Shown here: in pieces, positions 18,732 through 26,667 of the stretch | How the letters are laid out: each line of letters starts with the position of its first letter | Position numbering within the stretch: the stretch's first letter is position 1 | Assembly (NCBI GenBank): GCA_011087765.1 | Contig: JAALLA010000018.1 | Location: forward strand, 1-39,075 | Length of the DNA stretch: 39,075 bases | Direction of reading: 5' to 3' | Source: Pirellulaceae bacterium | Lineage (GTDB): Bacteria; Planctomycetota; Planctomycetia; Pirellulales; Pirellulaceae | Translations under genes and position numbers: made by a program | Notes under the pieces: generated by a model | Database searches by the model: none | What the model saw: only the letters and a program-made list of their open reading frames with translations | Told to the model about the DNA's origin: nothing

Positions 18732-19271
18732 TTAACCTAATTTCAACAGTGCTTTTTCCGCGGCAACCATATGTGCCGGGACCTTTACAGGATTCCCGTC
18801 ACGATCAACCCCCACCTCAAATAGTCTCAAAGTACGGATCATACGGCAAAACTGAGCCGGTTCAAACAACTCAACATTTTCAAACCGCTCATCATCAAGG
18901 CTGGCAAACATCAATTCAATTTCGCACTGCAATTCATCGCCAATGTGAGAAGTTCCCCGGACCATCGCCCCCATCCCTTCTTGATTGTCAATTTTCACGC
19001 GATAGGTCAAGGTATCACCAGGATAGGCTTCACGATGAAACTTACACTTTGAAATTTTAGCCAGCACGACTCGATCATTAAAATCGCTCATCTGCCCAAC
19101 GAGTAGACCACCCGTTTGGGCAAGTCCCTCGACTATGAGTGAAGGCGGAAAGAATGTCCGACCCGGTGCATAATCGTCGACGACTTCTTCGCTAAGCGAC
19201 ACATTTTTTACGGCCACCGCCGACTTCCCGCTTACCAATTCAGTAAATCGATCTATCCAGAACCATCGCAT
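18732..19271 (-). CDS. FabZ-like hotdog protein lacking the catalytic His
   Basis: A 179-residue hotdog-fold protein related to 3-hydroxyacyl-ACP dehydratases. The active-site helix segment reads YAPGRTFFPPSLIVEGLAQ where FabZ has HFPGxPxFPGVLxxExMAQ. Glu48 is kept, but the catalytic His is Tyr34 and the PG pair is PP. It begins MRWFWIDRFTEL and aligns residue for residue with the neighbouring complete FabZ (MRFSQLDRILAL), so the two are paralogues. It lies between the ACP and FabF genes. It may be a non-catalytic partner, a thioesterase/hydratase variant, or a dehydratase with altered chemistry. No strong ribosome binding site is visible. Confidence 0.85.
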   Translation of the reverse strand: MRWFWIDRFTELVSGKSAVAVKNVSLSEEVVDDYAPGRTFFPPSLIVEGLAQTGGLLVGQMSDFNDRVVLAKISKCKFHREAYPGDTLTYRVKIDNQEGMGAMVRGTSHIGDELQCEIELMFASLDDERFENVELFEPAQFCRMIRTLRLFEVGVDRDGNPVKVPAHMVAAEKALLKLG

Positions 19272-19364
19272 CGAATCACACTCGAAAGAAAAATGACAGG
19301 TTTTAATGAACGAAGGCCCAACGAGCGTTTACCCGTGGACCTTTTGAATTACTCATCGAGCCAA

Positions 19365-19748
19365 TTAGCTAATTTTTAATTCGACATATTTGCAAAGGTC
19401 TTTGACCGTAAGCAAATTACCAAAATCTTGGATAAGCGGATTGGTTTCGAATTTGGTAAAATCCGCAAATGGCATCCGCTCTTTTAGTTTCTCAAGTCCC
19501 TCAGGAGTGACTTTGCCGTCACTGATGTATTCAGCGTTGGTCAAGATATCATCGGGGAAAAGTTCATCTCGTGGAATCGAAATTTCAAATGCTTTCTCAA
19601 GCTTGAAAACGATGTCCAAAAAATCGATGGACTCCGCACCAAGGTCGCCCACCATCGTGGCTTCGTCGGTAACTTCGTCATCTTCAACGCCTAAAGCGTC
19701 AATCAAGGCTTCTTTAACCTTACCAAATACCTCTTCGTTTACGGGCAT
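19365..19748 (-). CDS. Acyl carrier protein with an insertion
   Basis: A 127-residue carrier protein, against about 80 for ordinary ACP. Start ATG 19748 (MPVNEEVF) is preferred to an upstream frame start at 19799, because GGAGAGAG precedes it and ACP homology begins here. Ser40 in DLGAESIDFLD is the phosphopantetheine attachment site. The first helices align with E. coli ACP through IPRDELFPDDI. About 40-45 additional residues (roughly 71-115, containing LKERMPFADF) then precede the last helix TVKDLCKYVE. The flanking genes are FabZ and the FabZ-like protein, so this is probably a dedicated carrier for the cluster. Confidence 0.9.
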   Translation of the reverse strand: MPVNEEVFGKVKEALIDALGVEDDEVTDEATMVGDLGAESIDFLDIVFKLEKAFEISIPRDELFPDDILTNAEYISDGKVTPEGLEKLKERMPFADFTKFETNPLIQDFGNLLTVKDLCKYVELKIS

Positions 19749-19832
19749 TCGAAACTCTCTCTCCGTTTGGAACTGCTGTGTGAATATGATTTGTAGCACC
19801 GCCCCAAATGGGCGACCCTACGAACGTTCGGT

Positions 19833-20354
19833 TTAACTGGTCGCCAAAGTCGCTCCCGCGTCGGGACTCGTACTTTCGTTTCCAAGTTGATTAAATAACC
19901 ATTTAAAATTCATTCGAAACTTGTGTTTCATATAGTTGTCAATGGCAGGATCCACATCGCCTCGATCCGCCAAATTAAAAGCATCAAGCACTAACCTGCC
20001 ACTTGTCGCCGGGGTTCCGTTAACCGAGCCCACAACTTTCAAACTGGTTAATGATCCATCCACTTTCTTAATTTCAGCATTCACTTTTAGTGAATCGCCA
20101 GGTTGTACAAATCCTTGGAACTTCAGGCTCTTCGTTTCCCGCAGAACAACGCTGGAATATTGAAAGTCATGGGACGAGCGAACTAACCACATGCTCGTCT
20201 GAAACATGGACTCCAACATCATCACACCCGGCATCACAGGAAACCGTGGAAAATGGTCCTGAAGGTAATCTTCGGACAATGTAAGGCACTTAACCGCCGT
20301 AATCGACGAACCTTTTTCCAGCGCAAGTATTCGGTCGAGCTGGGAAAATCGCAT
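19833..20354 (-). CDS. 3-hydroxyacyl-ACP dehydratase (FabZ type)
   Basis: A 173-residue hotdog-fold dehydratase that removes water from 3-hydroxyacyl-ACP. The active site is complete: His34 in DHFPRFPVMPG and Glu48 in MMLESM. ATG 20354 is chosen because the product then aligns from residue 1 with the paralogue ending at 18732; ATG 20396 would add 14 residues and cannot be excluded. It is the first gene of the minus-strand acyl cluster, with a fair promoter just upstream. The C-terminal 50 residues after the hotdog core (DNYMKHKFRMNFKWLF onwards) exceed the usual FabZ length and may mediate contact with its partner. Confidence 0.88.
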   Translation of the reverse strand: MRFSQLDRILALEKGSSITAVKCLTLSEDYLQDHFPRFPVMPGVMMLESMFQTSMWLVRSSHDFQYSSVVLRETKSLKFQGFVQPGDSLKVNAEIKKVDGSLTSLKVVGSVNGTPATSGRLVLDAFNLADRGDVDPAIDNYMKHKFRMNFKWLFNQLGNESTSPDAGATLATS

Positions 20355-20424
20355 TCTCAATGAACCCGCTGTGAATTTGGGATGACCCCGAAACATCCCG
20401 TCGATGCTTTCTCTGGTCGACCCA

Positions 20425-20453
20425 AATGTAGCAAAATGAATGTTTTACCTCAA
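20425..20453 (-). promoter_or_regulatory. Promoter of the FabZ-ACP-FabZ-like-FabF cluster
   Basis: On the minus strand, TTGAGG (20453-20448), a 17-nt spacer, then TACATT (20430-20425). It would start transcription near 20418, just before the first gene of the cluster. Confidence 0.5.
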
Positions 20454-20646
20454 CAACAGATAGCCTCCGGAACTACCGATTTCAACAGTTAAATTAACTC
20501 AGAAATCGGACTTCCAGCCCTTTTCCCTTCTCTCACTGAGCCCATCTCGAGCCTCGCCTAAACAGAACCCCCCAGATGCCCCTAAACCCCATTAGAATGG
20601 TCGTTTTATCCACTCCATATCACTCGCTACAAAAACCTGATAGACT

Positions 20647-22410
20647 GTGGAAATGCGACGAGGAATAGCAGTCTCACCCGGAGTTGCGATAGGCACTGCC
20701 TATGTGATTCACGAAATTTTCGTAAATCCAGATACGAAGCGCCTCGAAGACTCCCAAATTACCGCCGAACTGGCCAACTACGAGACCGCTCGCGATAAAG
20801 CCGGTGCGGATCTTCGTGCACTGGAGCGCAAGGTTGAAGCCCAAGTCGGGCGCGAAGAAGCCTCCATCTTTGCCGTCCATCAGGCGATCCTTCGGGATGC
20901 AGCTTTCACCAACAAGATTCGCAGTTGGATTGTCGACGACAAAATGAATTCGTCCGCCGCACTTCATCGACTGCTTGGAGAATACACGACCCTTTTCGCA
21001 CGAACCAATGACGAATACCTCCAGGAAAGATTAAATGACGTTCGCGACGTGATTATAAGATTGGGAAGCCATCTCAATGACGCCGCTAAACCAGAGACCG
21101 GATCGATCGTAGGGCCACTGATCGTTGTGGCAGACGAACTCTTACCCTCCCAAGTCGTCGCTCTGGGTGACATGGACGTCAATGGAATCGTCACGCAAAA
21201 AGGAAGCCAAACCAGCCATGCGGCGATTGTGGCTCGATCGCGAGGTATCCCGGCAGTATCTGGCGTCAGTGGAATCGCGCGAAAAGTCAAAACCGGAGAC
21301 ACAATCGTTGTCGACGGCCGCGACGGTCATATCGAAATCAACCCTAATTCTGAAACACTCAAAGCGTTCAAAAAACTCGAGCGTGAATTTTTTGACTTAA
21401 AAGATAAACTCGCAACCAATCGCGACCAACCATCTTTAACTGCCGATGGTTGCGAACTTCGATTACAAGGAAATATTAACGGTGTCGCTGACGCCAATGC
21501 AGCCTGTGCGATGGGCGCTTCCGGGGTCGGGCTTTATCGAACGGAATATCTGTACCTTACTCACCCCAGTGTCCCCGACGAAGACGAACAATACGAGGCC
21601 TACCGAGCAATCGTTGCTGCCAGTCCCAACCACAACGTTACCATTCGAACGCTCGACATTGGCGGAGACAAGACGGTCGCCTACCTTGGCCACGACCATA
21701 AAGAAGCCAATCCCTTTATGGGCTGGCGGAGCATCCGACTCTCTTTCGAACATCCTGAATTCTTCAACACTCAGATTCGAGCGATTGTGCGGGCTGCAAG
21801 TGAATTCCCTGAAGGAACGGTGCGCTTAATGTTCCCGATGGTCACGACCGTCGAAGAAATTCGAAAACTGCGAAGTATGGTTCGCCGAGCTTACAAGACT
21901 CTCAACTCAAGGGGCATTAAGACAAAAGAAGTCCCGATTGGAATGATGCTCGAAGTTCCTGCAGCTGCGGTATCGATTAGTACGATGATCGATTTAGTCG
22001 ATTTCGTCTCAGTCGGTTCAAACGACCTTGTGCAATACTTGATGGCTGCCGACCGCGACAACCCCAAAGTCGCACACCTTTGCCAACCTCTCGCACCCCC
22101 GGTCCTAATCGTACTTAAAAACGTGATCGATGTCTGTAATCGAGCCAACGTCCCAATTACGGTATGTGGTGAAATGGCTGGAACACCACGCGCTTTCGTA
22201 CTCTTGCTTGGAATGGGACTGCGACGGTTCAGCATGAGCCCCGCATTCATCCCTTCGATCAAGCGATTGGCAAGTCAAATCACTGTTGAAGAGTCTGAAC
22301 GAATTGTCGCCGCAGTAATGAAATTCAAAACGACTGCACAAGTTAAAAAATTCGTCGCCCGTCTGATTGAGCGAATCGCTCCAGACTTGAAAATGCTTTC
22401 GACCGAGTAA
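20647..22410 (+). CDS. ptsI: Phosphoenolpyruvate-protein phosphotransferase (PTS enzyme I)
   Basis: A 587-residue enzyme I (E. coli 575) that takes phosphate from PEP and passes it to HPr. His191 in GSQTSHAAIVARSRGIP is the phosphorylated histidine (E. coli His189), and Cys507 in VCGEMAG is the active-site cysteine (E. coli Cys502). The PEP-binding motifs GLYRTEYL, TIRTLDIGGDK and the MFPMV and SVGSNDLVQY strands are intact. The start is GTG 20647 or ATG 20653; neither has a strong ribosome binding site. No HPr, EII or HPr kinase gene is adjacent, so the partner is encoded elsewhere. In organisms with few sugar EIIs such a system often has a regulatory role, which is inference here. Confidence 0.95.
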   Translation: MEMRRGIAVSPGVAIGTAYVIHEIFVNPDTKRLEDSQITAELANYETARDKAGADLRALERKVEAQVGREEASIFAVHQAILRDAAFTNKIRSWIVDDKMNSSAALHRLLGEYTTLFARTNDEYLQERLNDVRDVIIRLGSHLNDAAKPETGSIVGPLIVVADELLPSQVVALGDMDVNGIVTQKGSQTSHAAIVARSRGIPAVSGVSGIARKVKTGDTIVVDGRDGHIEINPNSETLKAFKKLEREFFDLKDKLATNRDQPSLTADGCELRLQGNINGVADANAACAMGASGVGLYRTEYLYLTHPSVPDEDEQYEAYRAIVAASPNHNVTIRTLDIGGDKTVAYLGHDHKEANPFMGWRSIRLSFEHPEFFNTQIRAIVRAASEFPEGTVRLMFPMVTTVEEIRKLRSMVRRAYKTLNSRGIKTKEVPIGMMLEVPAAAVSISTMIDLVDFVSVGSNDLVQYLMAADRDNPKVAHLCQPLAPPVLIVLKNVIDVCNRANVPITVCGEMAGTPRAFVLLLGMGLRRFSMSPAFIPSIKRLASQITVEESERIVAAVMKFKTTAQVKKFVARLIERIAPDLKMLSTE

Positions 22411-22449
22411 CCTCGAAATTCACACTGCTCTCAGTGGGCGAGAATTAAT

Positions 22450-23754
22450 TCAGTCACTGGAGACTTTTTCGGCTTGGTTGAAAGCTCCCCGATCGGCGAG
22501 GTTGACTCCGCCTAAAAGTAACAACAGCGCGATCAATAAGACAGCGCTGGGTTGAACGTGAGTGAATCTGGCAATTGTCGGAAATGCACCTGACATACTG
22601 AAACAAGCGAGCACTAAAATCACAATGCCGCGTTCACTTCGCACGTTACGCCAGCGATCAAGATTAGTTGTCGAAAGAATCAACAAAAACGGGAGCAATA
22701 GAATCGTCAGATCATAGCCATAGAAATGCGGGCTCAGGAGCACCGTCGCAACAATCATGGCTGAAAATTGCCGAGCAAACGCTTCTGATTTTAAAGTAAC
22801 TGATTCACCAACCGCCCGCCATAACAGAAAAACGACAACCAATGACAACAAGGCAGTACTTACTTTTGACAACCACGGGGACTGAGAGTGACAGGCCAAC
22901 GTGACAGCGCCCCACAAACTGTGTGCGTCCTCAAGCTGGTAACCTTGCGTTTGCAAATAATCATTCATTCCTAAAACGACGTTAAGGTAATTCCCAAAGA
23001 GCTCCCCCTGATAAAACCAGGAATAGGCCACCAATGAGAAAACCACCAAGACCGCTCCCGCAGCAAATGCCCACTGCCGTTTCGCTAACATCGTTAGCCC
23101 AATCACCAGCCCCAGATGAGGTTTGAACACAATCAATCCAAAAACGATCCCGGCTCCAAAAGGGCGTTGATAGCGAAGCAATAAGAATGCTCCCAACAGA
23201 ATCAACAACAGGAAAACGGACTTCTGCCCCATCACGAGCGCATTCAAAAACGGTACGAAAAGAACCGCTGCCAATACATAAGCGAAAATATAATCTCGGC
23301 TTGCTGGGTAAAACTGAAACACCAGCCAGCCAATCATCGAAAACGCTAACGCACTCAGGCCCAGCCACAACTTGGACGCGGTCGCATAATCAAACGCCGC
23401 CAGCGGTCGCAAAAGCGAATAATAAAATGGCGGGTAGACCATTGGAAAATAACTCGATGCCGACCACTCAAAACCGACGACCTGGGGATCGTGCTGCAGT
23501 GCCTCCACATATTGCGCATCGTATAATTGCGACGCCTGTTCCCCCGAAAGAACCGTCGCCCCAATCCACTCTTGAAGAAAATCGCCGCCAAGTGGAGCGA
23601 TTCGCAACTCTTCATTGGCTCGAAAATTTGGGGAAACGAAAAAGATCAGCCCGGCAATCAGCATTGGAAGGCCGAGAGTTAGCCAGGGTACGCCAGGGGG
23701 TGGCAATTTGCTTGTTCCAGTATTCGAATTTTGCTCGCACTCCAAGGGAGTCAT
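22450..23754 (-). CDS. GT87/DUF2029 polytopic membrane glycosyltransferase-like protein
   Basis: A 434-residue integral membrane protein with about ten hydrophobic segments. The first is at about residues 24-42 (WLTLGLPMLIAGLIFFV) and the last at about 400-420. GGDFLQEWIGA follows the first helix, the usual place of the catalytic acidic residue in GT-C enzymes. YPPFYYSLLRPLA and MGQKSVFLLLILLGAF with VFKPHLGLVIGL are the typical DUF2029 (PF09594) signatures. Such enzymes transfer sugars from polyprenyl-phosphate donors to envelope glycans; the specific glycan is unknown. It converges on ptsI with a 39 bp gap and has only a weak ribosome binding site. Confidence 0.85.
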   Translation of the reverse strand: MTPLECEQNSNTGTSKLPPPGVPWLTLGLPMLIAGLIFFVSPNFRANEELRIAPLGGDFLQEWIGATVLSGEQASQLYDAQYVEALQHDPQVVGFEWSASSYFPMVYPPFYYSLLRPLAAFDYATASKLWLGLSALAFSMIGWLVFQFYPASRDYIFAYVLAAVLFVPFLNALVMGQKSVFLLLILLGAFLLLRYQRPFGAGIVFGLIVFKPHLGLVIGLTMLAKRQWAFAAGAVLVVFSLVAYSWFYQGELFGNYLNVVLGMNDYLQTQGYQLEDAHSLWGAVTLACHSQSPWLSKVSTALLSLVVVFLLWRAVGESVTLKSEAFARQFSAMIVATVLLSPHFYGYDLTILLLPFLLILSTTNLDRWRNVRSERGIVILVLACFSMSGAFPTIARFTHVQPSAVLLIALLLLLGGVNLADRGAFNQAEKVSSD

Positions 23755-23883
23755 ACCATTATCGCACTCATGAAAGGGCTGAACATTTACTCGTTAAAGA
23801 ATAGCCGACACCCGAGACAAACCGAATGCCGATCTCATGCTGCTGTCAATCTCTACTGTTTGCCACGCTTTCGATCCAGGCAC

Positions 23884-23913
23884 AAAAAAACCTTTGCCCT
23901 CAGGCAAAGGTTT
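23884..23913 (-). terminator. Intrinsic terminator of the thioredoxin gene
   Basis: On the minus strand AAACCTTTGCC, loop TGAG, GGCAAAGGTTT: a perfect 11-bp stem followed by a T-run. It lies 30 bp beyond the TAA of the selenocysteine thioredoxin frame, which shows that transcription is expected to cover the whole frame. Confidence 0.95.
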
Positions 23914-23942
23914 CTGATTAATAGCAAATTGCATAGCAAGTT

Positions 23943-24263
23943 TTAACTACTGTGATTATCCAGGACTGCCTGTAAATCGCTTTTATCCCGATATCCGGCG
24001 ATTCGCTCTACGACTTCGCCACCCTTAAATACCAAAATCGTGGGAACAGCGGAAATTCCAAATTGCACCGCTAATTCCATGTGATCGCCTACGTTCACTT
24101 TGCCGACAACCGATTTTCCATCGTTCTCTGCTGCAAGTTCGTCAATGACTGGACCCAGTCGTTTGCAGGGAGGTCAGCCCTGCGACCAAAAATCAACCAA
24201 AACGGGTTTTTCGGAGCCGATAACATCCGCTTCGAATGAGTCCTTTGTAAATTCTGCCGCCAT
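23943..24263 (-). CDS. Selenocysteine-containing thioredoxin (in-frame TGA at codon 30)
   Basis: Read from ATG 24263 (GGAG 5 nt upstream) to TAA 23943-23945, the frame gives a complete 106-residue thioredoxin with one TGA at 24176-24174. Around it the product is VDFWSQG-U-PPCK, which aligns with the thioredoxin active site WCGPC, so the TGA replaces exactly the first, nucleophilic cysteine (U30-P-P-C33). The rest is intact: Asp24 region VLVDFW, PVIDELA, VNVGDHMELAVQFGI, the cis-Pro segment SAVPTILVFKGGE and the closing AGYRDK helix. No other stop interrupts it. A SECIS-like hairpin follows the TGA at once. The gene is monocistronic, with a promoter at 24351-24378 and a strong terminator. Selenocysteine in thioredoxin-fold proteins is known in bacteria. 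The alternative is a recent nonsense mutation. Confidence 0.85.
24131..24176 (-). promoter_or_regulatory. Bacterial SECIS-like element directing Sec at the thioredoxin UGA
   Basis: After UGA (24176-24174) come 13 nt, then GACUG (24160-24156), apical loop GGUC (24155-24152) and CAGUC (24151-24147). The loop starts 18 nt after the UGA and carries GGU, as in the E. coli fdhF element. CUGCAA (24168-24163) can also pair with UUGCAG (24136-24131), extending the structure. Folded by eye. Confidence 0.75.
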
Positions 24264-24350
24264 ATTTTCTCCAATTTAAAAATCTTCGCCACGCTCGGGA
24301 TTCCCCCGAATAACGAATACACAAATCCAGATAATCTCGACCGTTTTCCG

Positions 24351-24378
24351 ATTCTAGCCGGTTGCCGTTGCAGGTCAA
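24351..24378 (-). promoter_or_regulatory. Promoter of the selenocysteine thioredoxin gene
   Basis: On the minus strand TTGACC (24378-24373), a 16-nt spacer, then TAGAAT (24356-24351). This gives a leader of about 80 nt before ATG 24263. Confidence 0.6.
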
Positions 24379-24492
24379 CAAGCCACCGAATCGAGAATCA
24401 GGCGATCGACACCACCAAACTTCCTACGTTAATGATCGACATCAACGACAGAAGAAACTTACACTCGCCTTAGAAATTTCATGAAAAAAAGT

Positions 24493-26574
24493 TTACAAGG
24501 CAAATGATTGAGCAACATCCGCGGGAGCAGGAGCATACTCAAGAGGTTCCATTGAACTCCCTGCCCTGCCCTGTGAAAGTGAACGCATCGCACTGGAATA
24601 ACCGAACAGCTCAGCTAGAGGTGCATTGGCAATGATCGTTGTCGTTTCCAAATGAGTATCCGTACTGACGATCTGAGCCCGTCGCTGGGCCAAGTCACCA
24701 ACAAATTCACCGTAATAATCTTCGGGAGTTGTGATCGTCAGTTTCATAATCGGCTCTAACAGCAATGGAGACGCTTTCCTCAAAGCCTCTTCGAACGCTT
24801 CTCCGGCAGCAATTGAAAATGCCATGGGAGTCGATTCTTCAGTCGTCTCAGCATCCAACAGCGTCACCCGAATTTTTGCCAGTGGGAAACTACCGATCGA
24901 ACCGCCTCCTTCGCCGCGTGCCTTGATTTCATCTTTTACCGACTGCACCATTTCCGGCGGCATCGCGTCGATGGGCAACCGACTTCGAATCGCCACACCC
25001 GTTTCAATTTTTTCATCGGGCTCCATTCGCAATTTGACCTTGGCAAACAACTGCTGGCCATTGACTAAGCGGTGACACTCTCCGGTAACTTCGACACCCT
25101 GCCCAACCGTTTCCCGATACGAGACCCGGGGTTTGTGAACTTTCACATTTAGATTGAAATCTCGAAGCAGCCGATTCTTGATCACTTCGAGGTGTAGTTC
25201 ACCCATTCCCGCAATCAATGTCTGACCGGTATCTTCATTTTCATTTGCCTTGAATGTTGGATCCTGTTTTTTCAATAGATCAAGAACATCACCAAGTTTA
25301 TTTCGATCCGCTGTCGACTCCGGTTCGATCGCCATCTCAATCACGGTTTCAGGAAATTCAATGGGCTCGAGAAGGATAGGATCACCCTGCTCACAAAGCG
25401 TATCTCCAGTGACCGCAAATCGAGGGCCAATGACGCCGACGATTTCACCACAGGTAATTTCATCTAATTGGCCATCGCGCTCTTTTTTAGTCGCATGAAT
25501 CTGCCACAGCTGGGCGGCATTTTCTTTTTTATCTTTGGAAGGACAGTAAACTCGCGAATTCCCTTTCAGCACTCCCGAGTAAACCCGGATCCAGTACAGG
25601 TCACCCGTCTTGGCTGGCAAAATCTTAAATACCAATCCGCAAAACGGCTCTTTCGGATCAGGCTTGCGGGACAACTCCTGCTCGGGCTTTCGCGGATTCG
25701 TTCCCACCACAGGTGGACGCTCCAGCGGATTGGGGAGATAGTGCTTCACACCGTCAAGCACACCCTGCACACCAATTCCGTGCAGGGCTGAACCACATAC
25801 AACCGGATGAATCTTTCCTTTCAAGGTCGCTTCACGAACCGTCTTACGAATCAACTCATTCGAAATCGACTTCCCCTCAAACGCCAATTCAGCCATCTCA
25901 TCACTAAAGTCGTAAAGCGTCTCGAGTAATTGCTCGCGTGCAAACTCAGCTTCATCCAGCATGTCCTCTGGAATCGGAGCCTCTTTTTGTTTTCTCCCTT
26001 CATCCTCAAAGGTCACATAACGCATTTTTATCAAGTCGATTAGTCCCCGAAATGGATTGTCGACGTGTGACGGACCGAGGCCAACAGGAATCTGCAACGC
26101 AACCGGATTGGCTCCCAACCGATTCTTAATCTCATTGAAAACCCGCTCAAATCCAGCGCCCTCACGATCGAGCTTATTGATGAACGCCATTCTCGGAACG
26201 CCATATTTATTGGCCTGCCGCCAGACGGTTTCACTTTGAGCCTCCACCCCTTCCCGCGCACTGAACACCACAACCGCACCATCAAGAACCCGCAGACTCC
26301 GCTCAACTTCCGCGGTAAAATCAACGTGTCCCGGTGTATCTAGCAGATTGACGTGAATGTCTTTCCAGTCAAACGTCACACAGGCAGAATAAATTGTGAT
26401 GCCACGTTCCTGCTCTTCTTGATCGTCGTCGGTTGTCGTCGTTCCACTGTCAACTTTTCCAACCCGATGCTTGGCTCCGCTTAGAAACAGCATCCGCTCG
26501 GTCACCGTCGTTTTCCCGGCATCGATGTGCGCGATGATGCCGATGTTTCTCAGATTTTGGAGTTTGCGAGCCAT
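24493..26574 (-). CDS. fusA: Translation elongation factor G
   Basis: A 693-residue GTPase that moves tRNA and mRNA through the ribosome. G1 is AHIDAGKTT (residues 15-23), G3 is DTPGHVDF (79-86) and G4 is NKLD (133-136). The C-terminal domain IV/V region (GGSIGSFPLAKIRVTL, then EPIMKLTITTPEDYYGEFVGDL) is complete. The switch I area reads TTTTDDDQEEQERGIT, unlike the DWMEQEQERGIT of classic EF-G. Planctomycetes are known to carry several EF-G types including the 'spd' forms, so this copy may belong to one of those; that needs a tree. Last gene of the block, with no tuf gene after it. A terminator separates it from rpsG. Confidence 0.95.
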   Translation of the reverse strand: MARKLQNLRNIGIIAHIDAGKTTVTERMLFLSGAKHRVGKVDSGTTTTDDDQEEQERGITIYSACVTFDWKDIHVNLLDTPGHVDFTAEVERSLRVLDGAVVVFSAREGVEAQSETVWRQANKYGVPRMAFINKLDREGAGFERVFNEIKNRLGANPVALQIPVGLGPSHVDNPFRGLIDLIKMRYVTFEDEGRKQKEAPIPEDMLDEAEFAREQLLETLYDFSDEMAELAFEGKSISNELIRKTVREATLKGKIHPVVCGSALHGIGVQGVLDGVKHYLPNPLERPPVVGTNPRKPEQELSRKPDPKEPFCGLVFKILPAKTGDLYWIRVYSGVLKGNSRVYCPSKDKKENAAQLWQIHATKKERDGQLDEITCGEIVGVIGPRFAVTGDTLCEQGDPILLEPIEFPETVIEMAIEPESTADRNKLGDVLDLLKKQDPTFKANENEDTGQTLIAGMGELHLEVIKNRLLRDFNLNVKVHKPRVSYRETVGQGVEVTGECHRLVNGQQLFAKVKLRMEPDEKIETGVAIRSRLPIDAMPPEMVQSVKDEIKARGEGGGSIGSFPLAKIRVTLLDAETTEESTPMAFSIAAGEAFEEALRKASPLLLEPIMKLTITTPEDYYGEFVGDLAQRRAQIVSTDTHLETTTIIANAPLAELFGYSSAMRSLSQGRAGSSMEPLEYAPAPADVAQSFAL

Positions 26575-26629
26575 AATAAATCAGCAACTAAAAGCGTGAT
26601 CGCCTGGAAATTAAATCTTGCACTCGGAA

Positions 26630-26657
26630 ATTTCAATCATCCAATTTCAATCATCCA
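26630..26657. repeat. Tandem 14-bp duplication in the rpsG-fusA gap
   Basis: ATTTCAATCATCCA occurs twice head to tail (26630-26643 and 26644-26657), between the rpsG terminator and the fusA start. Both copies are identical, which suggests recent slippage or a repeated binding site. Confidence 0.8.
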
Positions 26658-26667
26658 ATAAGCGCAT

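Noticed and set aside
22424..22437. CACTG-CTCT-CAGTG hairpin between ptsI and the GT87-like gene as a terminator
   Set aside because: Only a 5-bp stem and no T-run on either strand.
23187..23804. Plus-strand frame of 205 codons opposite the GT87-like gene
   Set aside because: Antisense to a clear multi-helix membrane protein; low-complexity Pro/Thr/Arg-rich product without family features.
23943..24263. Thioredoxin as a pseudogene with a premature stop
   Set aside because: The stop is TGA (not TAA or TAG), lies exactly at the active-site Cys, is followed by a SECIS-like hairpin, and the remaining 76 codons show no decay. A recent mutation cannot be fully excluded without relatives.
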